Of a DNA stretch of 64,000 nucleotides, positions 35,916 to 44,970 are shown one piece after another (the first letter of the stretch is position 1; every line of letters starts with the position of its first letter). The stretch comes from DASUAS01 sp963809795 (GTDB taxonomy: Bacteria > Actinomycetota > Acidimicrobiia > IMCC26256 > DASPTH01). The notes below the pieces were generated by a model, which saw only the letters and a program-made list of their open reading frames with translations, had not been told where the DNA came from and searched no databases. The stretch spans positions 62,001 to 126,000 of the forward strand of contig CAWELN010000012.1 in assembly GCA_963809795.1 (NCBI GenBank). The letters run 5' to 3'. Made by a program: the position numbers and the translations under genes.

Positions 35916-36485
35916 TCAACCGAGCCCTCCGTGGTCACCCCCGCCAGTGGGCGTCCAGGGTCGGATCGTGCGGCGCGCCGGCCACTGCTCGACCGCCGCC
36001 ATCAGCGGCAGCGCCGTGGCGCCATCGATCGTCTCGCGGATGATGTCGGCGTGCCCGGCGTGACGGGCCGTCTCTTGGAGCAGGTGGAGCAGCACCCAGC
36101 GCACCGACCACACCGTGCCGGTTGGCGCCCACCGCGTGCCCGGGGGCATCGGAACCGCGCGATCGAGATCGTCCACCGCGGTGATCACCTCGTCAGTGTC
36201 GGCCGCGGCCCGCTCGTAGGCCGCGACGAGGGCCGCCAACGTCTCGGGACCGGGCGCCACGTCCGGCTGACGAGCCGCGCCGACGACCATCGACGCCCAG
36301 GTGCGCTCCGTCGAGGTCATGTGCTCGAGCAGCCCGCCGATGCTCAACTCGCTCGCCGTCGGGGTGCTCCAGGCCTGCTCATCGGTCAAGCCGTAGGCCG
36401 CGATGACGAGGACATGGCGTTCGTGGGCGAGGAAGGCACCGAGCGCGTCACGCTCATCGCCGACGGTGCGGACGATCGCGGGCAT
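35916..36485 (-). CDS. DinB-family protein (DUF664-like)
   Basis: 189 aa. A four-helix DinB fold is suggested by LSIGGLLEHMTSTERTW near residue 50, VRWVLLHLLQETARHAGHADIIRE near residue 130 and the conserved HAGH. The three His residues in these helices are the usual metal site. DinB proteins include bacillithiol/mycothiol-dependent transferases, so this could be a mycothiol-type S-transferase in an actinobacterium (inference). It sits 43 bases past the P450 stop on the same strand. Confidence 0.78.
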   Translation of the reverse strand: MPAIVRTVGDERDALGAFLAHERHVLVIAAYGLTDEQAWSTPTASELSIGGLLEHMTSTERTWASMVVGAARQPDVAPGPETLAALVAAYERAAADTDEVITAVDDLDRAVPMPPGTRWAPTGTVWSVRWVLLHLLQETARHAGHADIIRETIDGATALPLMAAVEQWPARRTIRPWTPTGGGDHGGLG

Positions 36486-36528
36486 GGCCCGATCTTGGCC
36501 CGGGCGACCGTGGCTCGCAAAGCAGTGC

Positions 36529-37725
36529 TCAGCTCGTGTCTCCTTCGGGTGCTCCCGTGCGCACGCGCAGGTGCTCGGGCATGCGCACGCTCGGGTTGTC
36601 GCCCTGGAACGGACTGAGTGGGGGCACCAGCGAGAGCGTGGGCGCGGCCGCGAACAAGGTGGTGAGCGCGATCTCGGCTTCGACGCGCGCGAGGGTGCTG
36701 CCGATGCAGCTGTGCACGCCACCACCGAACGTGACCGGTCGGATGTCGCGTCGGGTGATGTCGAACCGATCGGGGTCGTGATAGCGAGCCGGGTCGCGGT
36801 TCGCGGCCACCGAGGAGAACATCACGTTGGCGCCGGCGGGGATGACGGAGCCCGCGACCTCGATCGCCTCGGTCGCGTACCTCGTGGTGAAGAGCGCGGG
36901 CGGCTCGAAGCGCAACACCTCGTCGACCGCGGACGCCGCGAGTGACGGATCGTCGAGCAGGAGGGCAAGCTCGCCGGGGTGCAGCAGCAGGGTCCGCACC
37001 GCGTTGGTGAGGAGGCCCATCGTGGTCTCGAACCCGGCGGTCACGAGCAACACCGCGTTGGCCAGCTGCTCGAACTCGCTGAGGACGAGGCCGTCGTCGT
37101 CGGTGGTGCCGAGTGCCGCGAACAGACCGGTAGGCGGCGCGGTCCCGGCGCGGTGGTCGGCCACGACGCCGCGCAGGGAGTCGGTGAGCCGTTGCATGTC
37201 GTCGACCCAGCCCCGGCCGGAGCGCCGGCGCGGGTCGAACAAGGCGACGATCCCGGCGTCCCAGTCGGCGGGATCGACGCCGAAGAGCAGCCGCGTGACC
37301 TCCATGGGGAGGGGGAAGGCCAAGCACTCGACCAGATCGCCACCGCCCTCGGCCACCAGGCGGTCGACCAGCGGCACGGCCGCAGCCTCGATCGCGGGGC
37401 GGAGCTCGTCGACCGCGCGCGGCGTGAACGCACGGCTGATGAGGTCGCGCGCCCGCCGGTGCTCGGGACCGTCGAGCGCCATCATCCAATTGTCCATGAT
37501 CTCGCGCATCGGCCCGTCGGTGACGCCGAGCGAGTCGGGGACGCCGCGACCGGACGTGAGCCGGGTGTCGCGCAGCAGGCGGACGACGTCGTCGTAGCGC
37601 GAGACGTACCAGTACCCGAAGTCGGTCTCGTACACGGGGTCGTGCTCGCGCAGCTGGTGGAACAGCGCGAACGGATCGTCGCGAGTCGCTTCGGAGAAGA
37701 AGTCGTAGGTCACGGCCCCGGTCAT
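36529..37725 (-). CDS. Cytochrome P450
   Basis: 398 aa; ATG at 37725 overlaps the upstream stop. I-helix LLVTAGFETTMGLL near residue 230, ExxR as EVLR, FDITRRDIRPVTFGGGVHSCIGSTLARVE heme loop with the Cys near residue 345. A second soluble class I P450, distinct from the one at 24446. Part of the TetR-SnoaL-EthD-P450 unit in which every junction is a 4-base overlap. Confidence 0.92.
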   Translation of the reverse strand: MTGAVTYDFFSEATRDDPFALFHQLREHDPVYETDFGYWYVSRYDDVVRLLRDTRLTSGRGVPDSLGVTDGPMREIMDNWMMALDGPEHRRARDLISRAFTPRAVDELRPAIEAAAVPLVDRLVAEGGGDLVECLAFPLPMEVTRLLFGVDPADWDAGIVALFDPRRRSGRGWVDDMQRLTDSLRGVVADHRAGTAPPTGLFAALGTTDDDGLVLSEFEQLANAVLLVTAGFETTMGLLTNAVRTLLLHPGELALLLDDPSLAASAVDEVLRFEPPALFTTRYATEAIEVAGSVIPAGANVMFSSVAANRDPARYHDPDRFDITRRDIRPVTFGGGVHSCIGSTLARVEAEIALTTLFAAAPTLSLVPPLSPFQGDNPSVRMPEHLRVRTGAPEGDTS

Positions 37726-38459
37726 GCGCGCAGGCTCGTGATCGGCTCCCACCGCATGAGCCAGGCGGGCGCGGGCTCGGGGGTGGGGCGGTCGTCGACA
37801 TCGTCGCCGGCAGTGCTCCCGAAGATCGTCTCGTAGGGCGGCAGCGGCGACATCCCCGCCGCCGCGATGCCGGCCGCGCCCGAGGTGGCGGCGGCCTCGG
37901 CCGCGTCGTAGTCGTGCGCGAAGACCGCCAGGTGGTAGCCGGCGCCGCGCCCGGCGGCGTCGCTGGTGACCAGCCAGCGTGTCGGGGCGTCGATCGCGTC
38001 GAGGCCGGTGGCGTCCCACCACGCCTGCGCGCCCGGCGCGCCGGCGACGTCGCGCCAGTCGTTCTGGACCGTCGTGATGGCGCGCACCGGTTCGCAGCGC
38101 GACCCGCGTGGGTTCGCGGCGCGGAACAGCATGAGCGCGAACCGCACCGACGAGATGTCGCCGGCGCGTCCCGCCTCGCGCAACGCCTGCGCGCGCGGGC
38201 CGATGTAGGCCCACGCCTCGCTCTCCGACGTGAAGCGTCCCTCCCACAGCGCGAGGTACGGAGCCGCGCGGTGACCGTCGCCCACGGCCCGGAAGCGGTG
38301 CATCGCGGTGAACGAGCCGTTGGCCAGCGCGTCGGGGCCGTGGATCGTGTCGTACCACTCGTTGAACTCGGCGTCCCGATCCGGCGGAGGGTCGGCGAAG
38401 GCGACGAACAGGGTGGATGGGGTCTGGGCATCGAACGCCATCACCTCGAGCTCCGTCAC
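37722..38459 (-). CDS. EthD-like dimeric alpha/beta-barrel protein
   Basis: 245 aa from a GTG that overlaps the upstream stop (GTGA). Two tandem ferredoxin-like halves: residues 15-115 begin FVAFADPPPDRDAEFNEWYDTIHGPDAL, the classic EthD N-terminus with the NEWYDxxH motif, and residues 120-215 carry a second degenerate half (FAHDYDAAE). EthD was first found beside a P450 in ethyl tert-butyl ether degradation, and this gene directly precedes a P450, supporting the call. Exact role unknown. Confidence 0.72.
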   Translation of the reverse strand: MTELEVMAFDAQTPSTLFVAFADPPPDRDAEFNEWYDTIHGPDALANGSFTAMHRFRAVGDGHRAAPYLALWEGRFTSESEAWAYIGPRAQALREAGRAGDISSVRFALMLFRAANPRGSRCEPVRAITTVQNDWRDVAGAPGAQAWWDATGLDAIDAPTRWLVTSDAAGRGAGYHLAVFAHDYDAAEAAATSGAAGIAAAGMSPLPPYETIFGSTAGDDVDDRPTPEPAPAWLMRWEPITSLRA

Positions 38460-38902
38460 TTGGCGTCGAGCGGGTTGTCGCGCAGGTGCTGGGTGAGGTC
38501 GCCGACGAGGTCACCGATGATGAGGCGGTCGCGGAAGCGCCAGCGGCCGTCGACCTTCTCGAACGTGTCGTGGTAGCGGCCGGTGATCACGCACTGCAGC
38601 GGAAGCTCGGGGGTGGCCTGGTACACGGTGAACACCGACCGCGTGCGGGCGACGCCGCCGTCGTCGTCGAACTCGAGAATGGTGTTGTGCGTGATGTGCT
38701 TCGTGCGCAGCGTGCCGTCGTCGTAGACCTTGTCGTGCTTGGTCTTCAGCGCGTACACCTCGTCGTAGCCGTGGTGCTCGTCGCCGTCGTGCACGCGGTA
38801 TCCCGAGTGGCGGAAGAGCTCGGCCACGCCGGCGAAGTCGGCGGTGTCCTGCAGCTCGCAGTACCGGTAGAGCAGATTCAGGATCTCGCGTTCGTCGTTC
38901 AT
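38456..38902 (-). CDS. SnoaL-like/NTF2-fold protein
   Basis: 148 aa; ATG overlaps the TetR stop (ATGA). NTF2-like cone fold is suggested by LLYRYCELQDTADFAGVAELF near residue 10, then HHGYDEVYALKTK, THNTILEFDDDGGVARTRSVF and RWRFRDRLII at the end. Members act as small hydrolases, dehydratases or isomerases. It may act on the product of the P450/EthD pair. The Asp/His in the pocket are candidates for catalysis. Confidence 0.75.
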   Translation of the reverse strand: MNDEREILNLLYRYCELQDTADFAGVAELFRHSGYRVHDGDEHHGYDEVYALKTKHDKVYDDGTLRTKHITHNTILEFDDDGGVARTRSVFTVYQATPELPLQCVITGRYHDTFEKVDGRWRFRDRLIIGDLVGDLTQHLRDNPLDAK

Positions 38903-39528
38903 GTCGTGACGAGGACCTCCTGCGCCGCGGCGCGGTCGGCGCCGAGCCCGGCGAGTACCACCGCATCGAGGTCGGCGAGCAGGGGCTCGAAGCCGCGGCG
39001 CGCGGCGAGACCCACCGCGTCGACGTAGCGCTCGCGATCGGCGATGCCCTGCAGCGCGCTGGTGACGAGACGAGCGGCGACCACTGGGTCGACGTCGGCG
39101 CGGACCGAGCCATCGGCGACACCGTCGGCGACCACGCGTTGCCAGCGGGCGAAGATCTCGGCGTTGGTCGCGACCAACGCCGCGAGGTCCTCGCTGGTGC
39201 GGATCTGCGGCCAGCTGTAGTGGAGGATCGACACCGCGCGGTCGTGGGCGACGCACACCCGGAGCACCGCGGCCGCCATCGCCCGCAGTCGCTCGAGGCC
39301 GGTGCCGGGCGTCGCCAACGCCGCTTCCTGGGCCCGGGCGAGCTCGTCGGTGACCGGGGTGACCACGAGGAGGAGGATCTCGGCCTTCGACCGGAAGTGC
39401 GAGTAGAGGCTGCTCGCCTTGATGCCGTCGGCCTCGGCGATGTCGCGCATCGACGTGGCCGCGTACCCGTGACGGGCGAAGAGGTCGCGGGCGACCCCGA
39501 GGATCTCATCGCGGCGGTTCACGGCCAC
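38899..39528 (-). CDS. TetR-family transcriptional regulator
   Basis: 209 aa from a GTG at 39528 (or 39522). Helix-turn-helix within residues 8-55: ILGVARDLFARHGYAATSMRDIAEADGIKASSLYSHFRSK. It leads the four-gene unit and is divergent from the amidohydrolase at 39633; the palindrome AACGATCGTT lies in that gap. Likely an autoregulator of both directions. Confidence 0.88.
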   Translation of the reverse strand: MAVNRRDEILGVARDLFARHGYAATSMRDIAEADGIKASSLYSHFRSKAEILLLVVTPVTDELARAQEAALATPGTGLERLRAMAAAVLRVCVAHDRAVSILHYSWPQIRTSEDLAALVATNAEIFARWQRVVADGVADGSVRADVDPVVAARLVTSALQGIADRERYVDAVGLAARRGFEPLLADLDAVVLAGLGADRAAAQEVLVTT

Positions 39529-39553
39529 TGGGTCTCCTCTTGCGCGACGAACG

Positions 39554-39563
39554 AACGATCGTT
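39554..39563. promoter_or_regulatory. AACGATCGTT palindrome, TetR operator candidate
   Basis: Perfect 10-base palindrome about 25 bases upstream of the TetR start and 70 bases upstream of the amidohydrolase start, in the shared promoter region. The arms resemble typical TetR half-sites but do not extend further. Confidence 0.4.
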
Positions 39564-39632
39564 AGCTTCGCGGACGCGGCGGGCGTTGTCGAGCCCGCGA
39601 CTGCGCGCCAGGACGGCGCGACGGGGGGACAC

Positions 39633-40895
39633 GTGCCCGAGATCAAGCTCGAGGAGATGGAGACCCGCGAGGGCTTCATGCGGTCCCGCAAGCCGGAGCA
39701 GGTCACGCTCCTGCCCGACCCGCCCCGCGCGCGCCGGCGCCTCCCCATCTTCTCCACCGACGACCACCTGGTGGAGCCGCCGGAGATGTTCGACGGACGC
39801 CTGCCGGCGAAGTTCGCCGAGCAGGCGCCGCGGGTGATCGACCACGAGGGGGGTGGCCAGGCCTGGCTCTACGACGGGCGCGTGAACCCACAGATCGGGC
39901 TGGCCGCGGTCGCCGGTCGCCCGATCGAGGAGTGCTCCTACGAACCGGTGCGCTTCGACGAGATGCGGCGCGCGTCGTGGGACGTGGACGCGCGCGTGCG
40001 CGACATGGACCTCGACGGCGTGTACGCGTCGGTCTGTTTCCCCTCGGCGATGCCCGGCTTCTGTGGTCATCGGTTGCAGCTCGGCGTGAGCGATCCGGAG
40101 CTCGCGCTGGCGGTGACGCGTGCCACGAACGACTGGCATCTCGAAGCGTGGGCCGGTGCGCACCCCGACCGCTTCGTGCCCTGCCAGATCCCGTGGTTGC
40201 TCGATCCCGAGGTCGCGGCCGAGGAGGTGCGCCGCAACGCGGCGCGTGGCTTCAAGGCGATCTCGTTCAGTGAGAACCCCGAACCACTGGGCCTGCCGTC
40301 GATCCACACCGGCCACTGGGATCCGCTGCTGGCCGCGTGCGAGGAGACCGAGACGGTGGTGTGCCTGCACGTCGGGTCGTCGGGCGCCACGCCCACCACG
40401 TCGAGCGACGCGCCGGGCGACTGCATCGGCGTGCTGTTCTTCGGCTTCGCGATGTTCGCCGCGGTCGACTGGCTCTACTCGAAGATCCCGGTGCGGTTCC
40501 CCGGCATCAAGCTCTGCCTCTCCGAGGGCGGCGTCGGTTGGGTGGCGGGACTGCTCGACCGTCTCGACCACGTCGGCAAGTACCAGGCCATCTACGGCAC
40601 GTGGGAGGGCATCGACCTCACCCCGCGCGAGGTGATGCAACGGAACTTCTGGTTCTGCTCGCTCGAGGACGAATCGGCCTTCGACGTGCTCGAGCACGTG
40701 GGTGAGGACCACGTGACGGTGGAGACCGACTACCCGCATCTCGACGGCACCTGGCCCGACTCGCAGGAGATCCTGTGGCACCAGATCGGCCACCTGCCGC
40801 GTGCGACCGCGGAGAAGATCGCGTGGCGCAACGCGTCGGAGCTGTTCCGCCACCCGGTACCCGACGCCGTGGTCGCCGATCCCGAGCGGTGGTGA
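39633..40895 (+). CDS. Amidohydrolase-2, DDHLVEPPxMF subgroup
   Basis: 420 aa from a GTG at 39633 with GGGGGGA. The N-terminus reads IKLEEMETREGFM then LPDPPRARRRLPIFSTDDHLVEPPEMF, the metal motif. Later: SENPEPLG, HVGSSGATPTTSS, SEGGVGWVAGLLDRLDHVGKYQA, TPREVMQRNFWFCSLEDE, VETDYPHLDGTWPDSQ. It is closely similar over its whole length to the protein encoded at 43669, so the two are recent duplicates. Next to an N-acyl-D-amino-acid-deacylase-like gene. Confidence 0.88.
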   Translation: MPEIKLEEMETREGFMRSRKPEQVTLLPDPPRARRRLPIFSTDDHLVEPPEMFDGRLPAKFAEQAPRVIDHEGGGQAWLYDGRVNPQIGLAAVAGRPIEECSYEPVRFDEMRRASWDVDARVRDMDLDGVYASVCFPSAMPGFCGHRLQLGVSDPELALAVTRATNDWHLEAWAGAHPDRFVPCQIPWLLDPEVAAEEVRRNAARGFKAISFSENPEPLGLPSIHTGHWDPLLAACEETETVVCLHVGSSGATPTTSSDAPGDCIGVLFFGFAMFAAVDWLYSKIPVRFPGIKLCLSEGGVGWVAGLLDRLDHVGKYQAIYGTWEGIDLTPREVMQRNFWFCSLEDESAFDVLEHVGEDHVTVETDYPHLDGTWPDSQEILWHQIGHLPRATAEKIAWRNASELFRHPVPDAVVADPERW

Positions 40896-40898
40896 GCG

Positions 40899-42560
40899 GT
40901 GGCGGCTGACCTCGTGGTGCGCGGTGGCATCGTGGTCGACGGCACCGGTGCACCCACGCGGCGCGCGGACGTCGCGGTGCACGACGGACGCGTCGTGGCG
41001 GTGGGCGACGGGCTCGACGGCGACACGGTGATCGACGCCCGCGGTCGTCACGTGGCGCCCGGCTTCTTCGACATCCACACCCACTACGACGCGCAGGTGT
41101 TCTGGGATCCTGGGCTCACGTCGTCGTGCTGGCACGGCGTCACGTCGGTCGTGGCCGGCAACTGCGGCTTCTCGATCGCGCCCACACGCCCCGAGCACCG
41201 CGGGACGATCGTGCGCACGCTCCAGGCGGTCGAGGACATGTCGGAACGCATGCTCGACGCCGGCATCGACTGGAGCTTCGAGACCTTCGCCGAATATCTC
41301 GCGCTGATCGAGGCACGCGGCACCATCCTCAACTACGGCTGCTACGTCGGACACAGCCCGGTGCGGCTCTTCGTGATGGGTGACGACGGCTACGAGCGCG
41401 AGGCATCAGCCGACGAGATCGCTCGCATGCGCGCGGTCGTGGCCGAAAGCATGCGCGCCGGCGCGCTCGGCTTCGCGTCGAGCTTCTCGGCCAACCACCG
41501 CGGCGACCGGGGCCTGCCGGTGCCGTCGCGCAACGGCACGCGCGACGAGTTCGTGGCGCTGGCGTCGGTGCTCGGTGAGCTCGGTCGCGGCGCGGTGGCG
41601 TACGCGCCGGGCGTCCCCGTCACGTGGCGCGACAGCTACGACGTGCAGCCTCACATCGGCCGGCCGCTCATGTGGACGCCGATGCTCACCACCTATCCGG
41701 AGACCGACCACCGGGCGATGATGGCGGAGCACGCAGCCGGGCGGGCCGCCGGCGCCGACGTGCACCCGCAGGTGACGTGCCTGCCCCTCACCATCCAGCT
41801 CCGGATGGACAACCCCTACTACTTCCGCACCGTCCCGATCTTCCTCGAGCTGTTGGGGCACCCGCCCTCGGAGTTCCCACGCTTCTACCGCGACCCCGTG
41901 TGGCGGGCCGAAGCGACCCGTCAGGTGCCCGACGTGAAGCCGCCGGTCATCTGGGACCGGTTCCTCGTGGCCGAGACCACCGCGCACCCCGAGCTCGTCG
42001 GCCGCGACGTGGCGTCCATCGCGCGCGAGCGCCGGTGCAGCGAGATCGAGGTGGTGTGCGACCTCTCGCTCGAGGACGACCTGGGCACTCGCTTCCTGGT
42101 GACGCTGAGCAACTACGAGGACGGACCGGTCGTGGAGCTGATGACGCAGCCCGGCGCGGTGTTCGGCCAGTCCGACGCCGGCGCGCACGTCGCGCAGCTG
42201 TGCGACGCCAACATGCCCACCGAGCTGCTCGCGCACTGGGTGCGCGACCGGGGTGCGATGACGGTCGAGCACGCGGTGTACAAGCTCACCGCCGAGCTGG
42301 CCGACCTCTTCGGCGCATCCAACCGCGGCCGCCTGGTCCCCGGCGCGGCGGCCGACGTGGTGGTCTTCGACCTCGACACCCTCGATCCGGGTCCGCTGCG
42401 CCGGGTGCGCGACCTTCCCGGCGACGAGGAACGCCTGATCGCCGACGAGCCGAGCGGCATCGAGCACGTGCTGGTCAACGGCGTACCGATCACCGCGCAC
42501 GGCGAATCGCGGGTGCGCACCATGACCGAACGCCCCGGACAGCTGTTGCGGGCGACATGA
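40899..42560 (+). CDS. N-acyl-D-amino-acid deacylase-like amidohydrolase
   Basis: 553 aa, GTG start 3 bases after the upstream stop. The N-terminal beta domain (VVRGGIVVDGTGAPTRRADV) is followed by the metal site FFDIHTHYDAQVFWD near residue 62, NCGFSIAP, GHSPVR, HPQVTCLPL, FGQSDAGAH near residue 430 and the C-terminal composite domain NRGRLVPGAAADVVVFD. This is the D-aminoacylase/dihydroorotase-type layout. Its real substrate need not be an acylated amino acid: distant homologues cleave other amides. Part of an operon with ADH and two amidohydrolase-2 genes. Confidence 0.87.
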   Translation: MAADLVVRGGIVVDGTGAPTRRADVAVHDGRVVAVGDGLDGDTVIDARGRHVAPGFFDIHTHYDAQVFWDPGLTSSCWHGVTSVVAGNCGFSIAPTRPEHRGTIVRTLQAVEDMSERMLDAGIDWSFETFAEYLALIEARGTILNYGCYVGHSPVRLFVMGDDGYEREASADEIARMRAVVAESMRAGALGFASSFSANHRGDRGLPVPSRNGTRDEFVALASVLGELGRGAVAYAPGVPVTWRDSYDVQPHIGRPLMWTPMLTTYPETDHRAMMAEHAAGRAAGADVHPQVTCLPLTIQLRMDNPYYFRTVPIFLELLGHPPSEFPRFYRDPVWRAEATRQVPDVKPPVIWDRFLVAETTAHPELVGRDVASIARERRCSEIEVVCDLSLEDDLGTRFLVTLSNYEDGPVVELMTQPGAVFGQSDAGAHVAQLCDANMPTELLAHWVRDRGAMTVEHAVYKLTAELADLFGASNRGRLVPGAAADVVVFDLDTLDPGPLRRVRDLPGDEERLIADEPSGIEHVLVNGVPITAHGESRVRTMTERPGQLLRAT

Positions 42561-43672
42561 AGGCGGTCGTGTGCTGGGCGCCCCGCGACGTGCGGGTGGA
42601 GGAGATCGACGACCCGTCGCCGCGCGTCGGTGAGGTGAAGGTGGCGGTGGCCGCAGTGGGCGTGTGCCACACCGACCTCAACTTCACCAGCGGGCAGGTG
42701 CCGGTGCCCTACCCGATCGTGCTCGGCCACGAGGCGGCCGGCGTGGTCGTGGAGTGCGGCGAGGGGGTCACGGCCGTCGGCGTGGGCGACCACGTGATCT
42801 GCTCGATCATCGGGCCCTGCGAGCAGTGCTTCCAGTGCCTGCGTGACGATCACGCGCTGTGCGAGCAGGCGCCGTTCTTCACCGGCACCATGCTCGACGG
42901 CACCACCCGCCTGTCGCAGGACGGCACGCCGATCCACACGCTGCACTACCAGGGCTCCTACGCCGAGTACGCGATCGTGCCCGAGCGGTTCGTGGTGCGC
43001 GTGCGCGACGACGCGCCGCTCGACGTGGTGTGCGGGCTCGCGTGCGGCCTCGCCACCGGTCTCGGCGCGGCGATGGTGCGCGCCGAGGTGGTGCCCGGCT
43101 CGAGTGTGGTGGTGGTCGGCGCCGGCGGGGTGGGCCTGGCCACGATGATGGGGGCGCGCTTCCGGGGTGCGACCACGATCGTGGCCGTCGACCGGCTCGC
43201 CACCAAGGTGGAGAATGCGCTGGCGCTCGGTCTCGCGACCCACGGGGTCGACGCGTCGACCACCGACCCGGTGACGGAGGTGCTCGAGCTCACCGCCGGG
43301 CGTGGCGCCGACTATGGATTCGACGCCGCGGGTGTGCCAGGCACGCTCGACCAGGTGCTGGCGGCCACCCGTCCCGGCGCGACGTGCGTGGTCATCGGCC
43401 GCGCGATGGGCGCGGTCACCGTCACCGTCGACACCACCGCGCTGCTGCGCCAGCGCGTGCTCACCGGCACCTACGGCGGGTCGATCCATCCTCGCCGTCA
43501 CCTACCCGAGCTCGTCGACCTGTTCCTCGCCGGCCGGCTCGATCTCGCGGTGATCCTCGACCGCCGGTACACCCTCGATGACGCCCCGCAGGCGCTCGAC
43601 GACCTGCACCACGGGCGGATGACGCGCGGCGTCATCGTCGTGGACCCCGAGCTCGCAGGAGCGGGACGATGA
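42557..43672 (+). CDS. Zinc-dependent alcohol dehydrogenase
   Basis: 371 aa, ATG overlapping the upstream TGA. GVCHTDLNF near residue 37, GHEAAG near residue 61, structural lobe CEQCFQCLRDDHALC near residues 90-104, GLACGLATGLGAAM, and the cofactor motif GAGGVGLAT. Class III-like with both zinc sites. Its stop overlaps the start of the next amidohydrolase. Probably oxidises the alcohol that feeds the adjacent ALDH. Confidence 0.88.
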   Translation: MKAVVCWAPRDVRVEEIDDPSPRVGEVKVAVAAVGVCHTDLNFTSGQVPVPYPIVLGHEAAGVVVECGEGVTAVGVGDHVICSIIGPCEQCFQCLRDDHALCEQAPFFTGTMLDGTTRLSQDGTPIHTLHYQGSYAEYAIVPERFVVRVRDDAPLDVVCGLACGLATGLGAAMVRAEVVPGSSVVVVGAGGVGLATMMGARFRGATTIVAVDRLATKVENALALGLATHGVDASTTDPVTEVLELTAGRGADYGFDAAGVPGTLDQVLAATRPGATCVVIGRAMGAVTVTVDTTALLRQRVLTGTYGGSIHPRRHLPELVDLFLAGRLDLAVILDRRYTLDDAPQALDDLHHGRMTRGVIVVDPELAGAGR

Positions 43673-44959
43673 GCGGCGGTTCGATCAGCTTCGACGAGAT
43701 CGAGAGCCGTGAGGGGTTCCTCGCCACCGGCGAGAAGCCGACCCAGATCGACTGGCTGCCCGACCCGCCGCGCCAGCCGCGCCACGTCACCCTCATCTCG
43801 GTCGACGACCACCTGGTGGAGCCACCGGACATGTTCGAGGGCCGCGTGCCGGCGAAGTTCGCCGACGCCGCGCCGCGCGTGATGACCGAGGACGACGGCG
43901 CGAGCGAGTACTGGCTCTACGACGGGCAGCAGCACTACAAGGTCGGGCTCAACGCGGTGGTGGGCAAGCCGCTGCACCAGCGCACGTTCGATCCCGCCCG
44001 CTTCGACGAGATGCGGCGCGGGCGCGTACGACATCCACGCGCGCGTGCACGACATGGACCTCAACGGCGTGTACGCGTCGTTGTGCTTCCCGTCGTCGCT
44101 TGCCGGCTTCGCGGGCCAGCGCTACCAGCTCGGTGTGAGCGATCCGGAGCTCGCGCGCGCGGTCGTGCGCGCCGCCAACGCCTGGCAGCTCGACGTGTGG
44201 GCCGGCACGTACCCCGGGCGCATCATCCCGTTGCAACTGCCGTGGCTGCTCGACCCCGAGGAGGGCGCGGCCGAGATCCGCGCCAACGCCGCCCGTGGCT
44301 TCCACGCGGTGACGTTCCCCGAGCTCCCGGAACGACTCGGCCTCCCGTCGTTGCACACGGGCCACTGGGATCCATTCCTGGCCGCCTGCGCGGAGACGGA
44401 GACGGTGGTGTGCCTGCACGTCGGCTCGTCATCGTCGGCGCCGGCCACGTCGAGCGGCGCGCCGTCCGACACCATCGGCGTGCTCTTCTTCGGCTGGGCG
44501 ATGTTCGCGGCCGTCGACTGGCTGTACTCCAAGGTCGCGCTGCGCTTCCCCGACCTGAAGCTGTGCCTCTCCGAAGGCGGCATCGGCTGGGTGGCGGGCC
44601 TGCTCGACCGCCTCGACCACGTCGGTCGCTACCAGGCCATCTTCGGCACGTGGGAAGGCATCGACCTCACCCCGCGCGAGGTGATGCAGCGCAACTTCTG
44701 GTTCTGCACCATCGACGACGTCGCCGGACTCGAACAGCGCCACCGCATCGGGGTGGATCACATCCTGCTCGAATCCGACTACCCGCACCAGGACGGCACC
44801 TGGCCCGACACCCAGTCGATTGTGTGGTCGCAGATCGGCGGCTTCCCGTCCGACGAGATCGAGCGGTTGGCGTGGCGCAACGCCTCGGAGCTGTTCCACC
44901 ACCCGGTGCCGGCGGCGCGGCAACGCGACCCCGACGCCGACGTGTCGGCCGAGCAGTGA
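43669..44959 (+). pseudogene. Amidohydrolase-2 (duplicate of 39633 gene), frameshifted
   Basis: ATG overlaps the ADH stop. The first ~115 codons (SFDEIESREGFLATGEKP, SVDDHLVEPPDMFEGRVPA) are in one frame. One extra G in a GGG run near 44014-44026 shifts the rest (YDIHARVHDMDLNGVYASL onward, SEGGIGWVAGLLDRLDH, LESDYPHQDGTWPDTQ) to a second frame ending at 44959. Corrected length about 429 aa, matching the paralogue at 39633. In the uncorrected frame the ORF runs through to the ALDH gene and mimics a 917-aa fusion. The error is probably technical, but inactivation of one duplicate is possible. Confidence 0.82.
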
Positions 44960-44970
44960 AGGACAGACCG

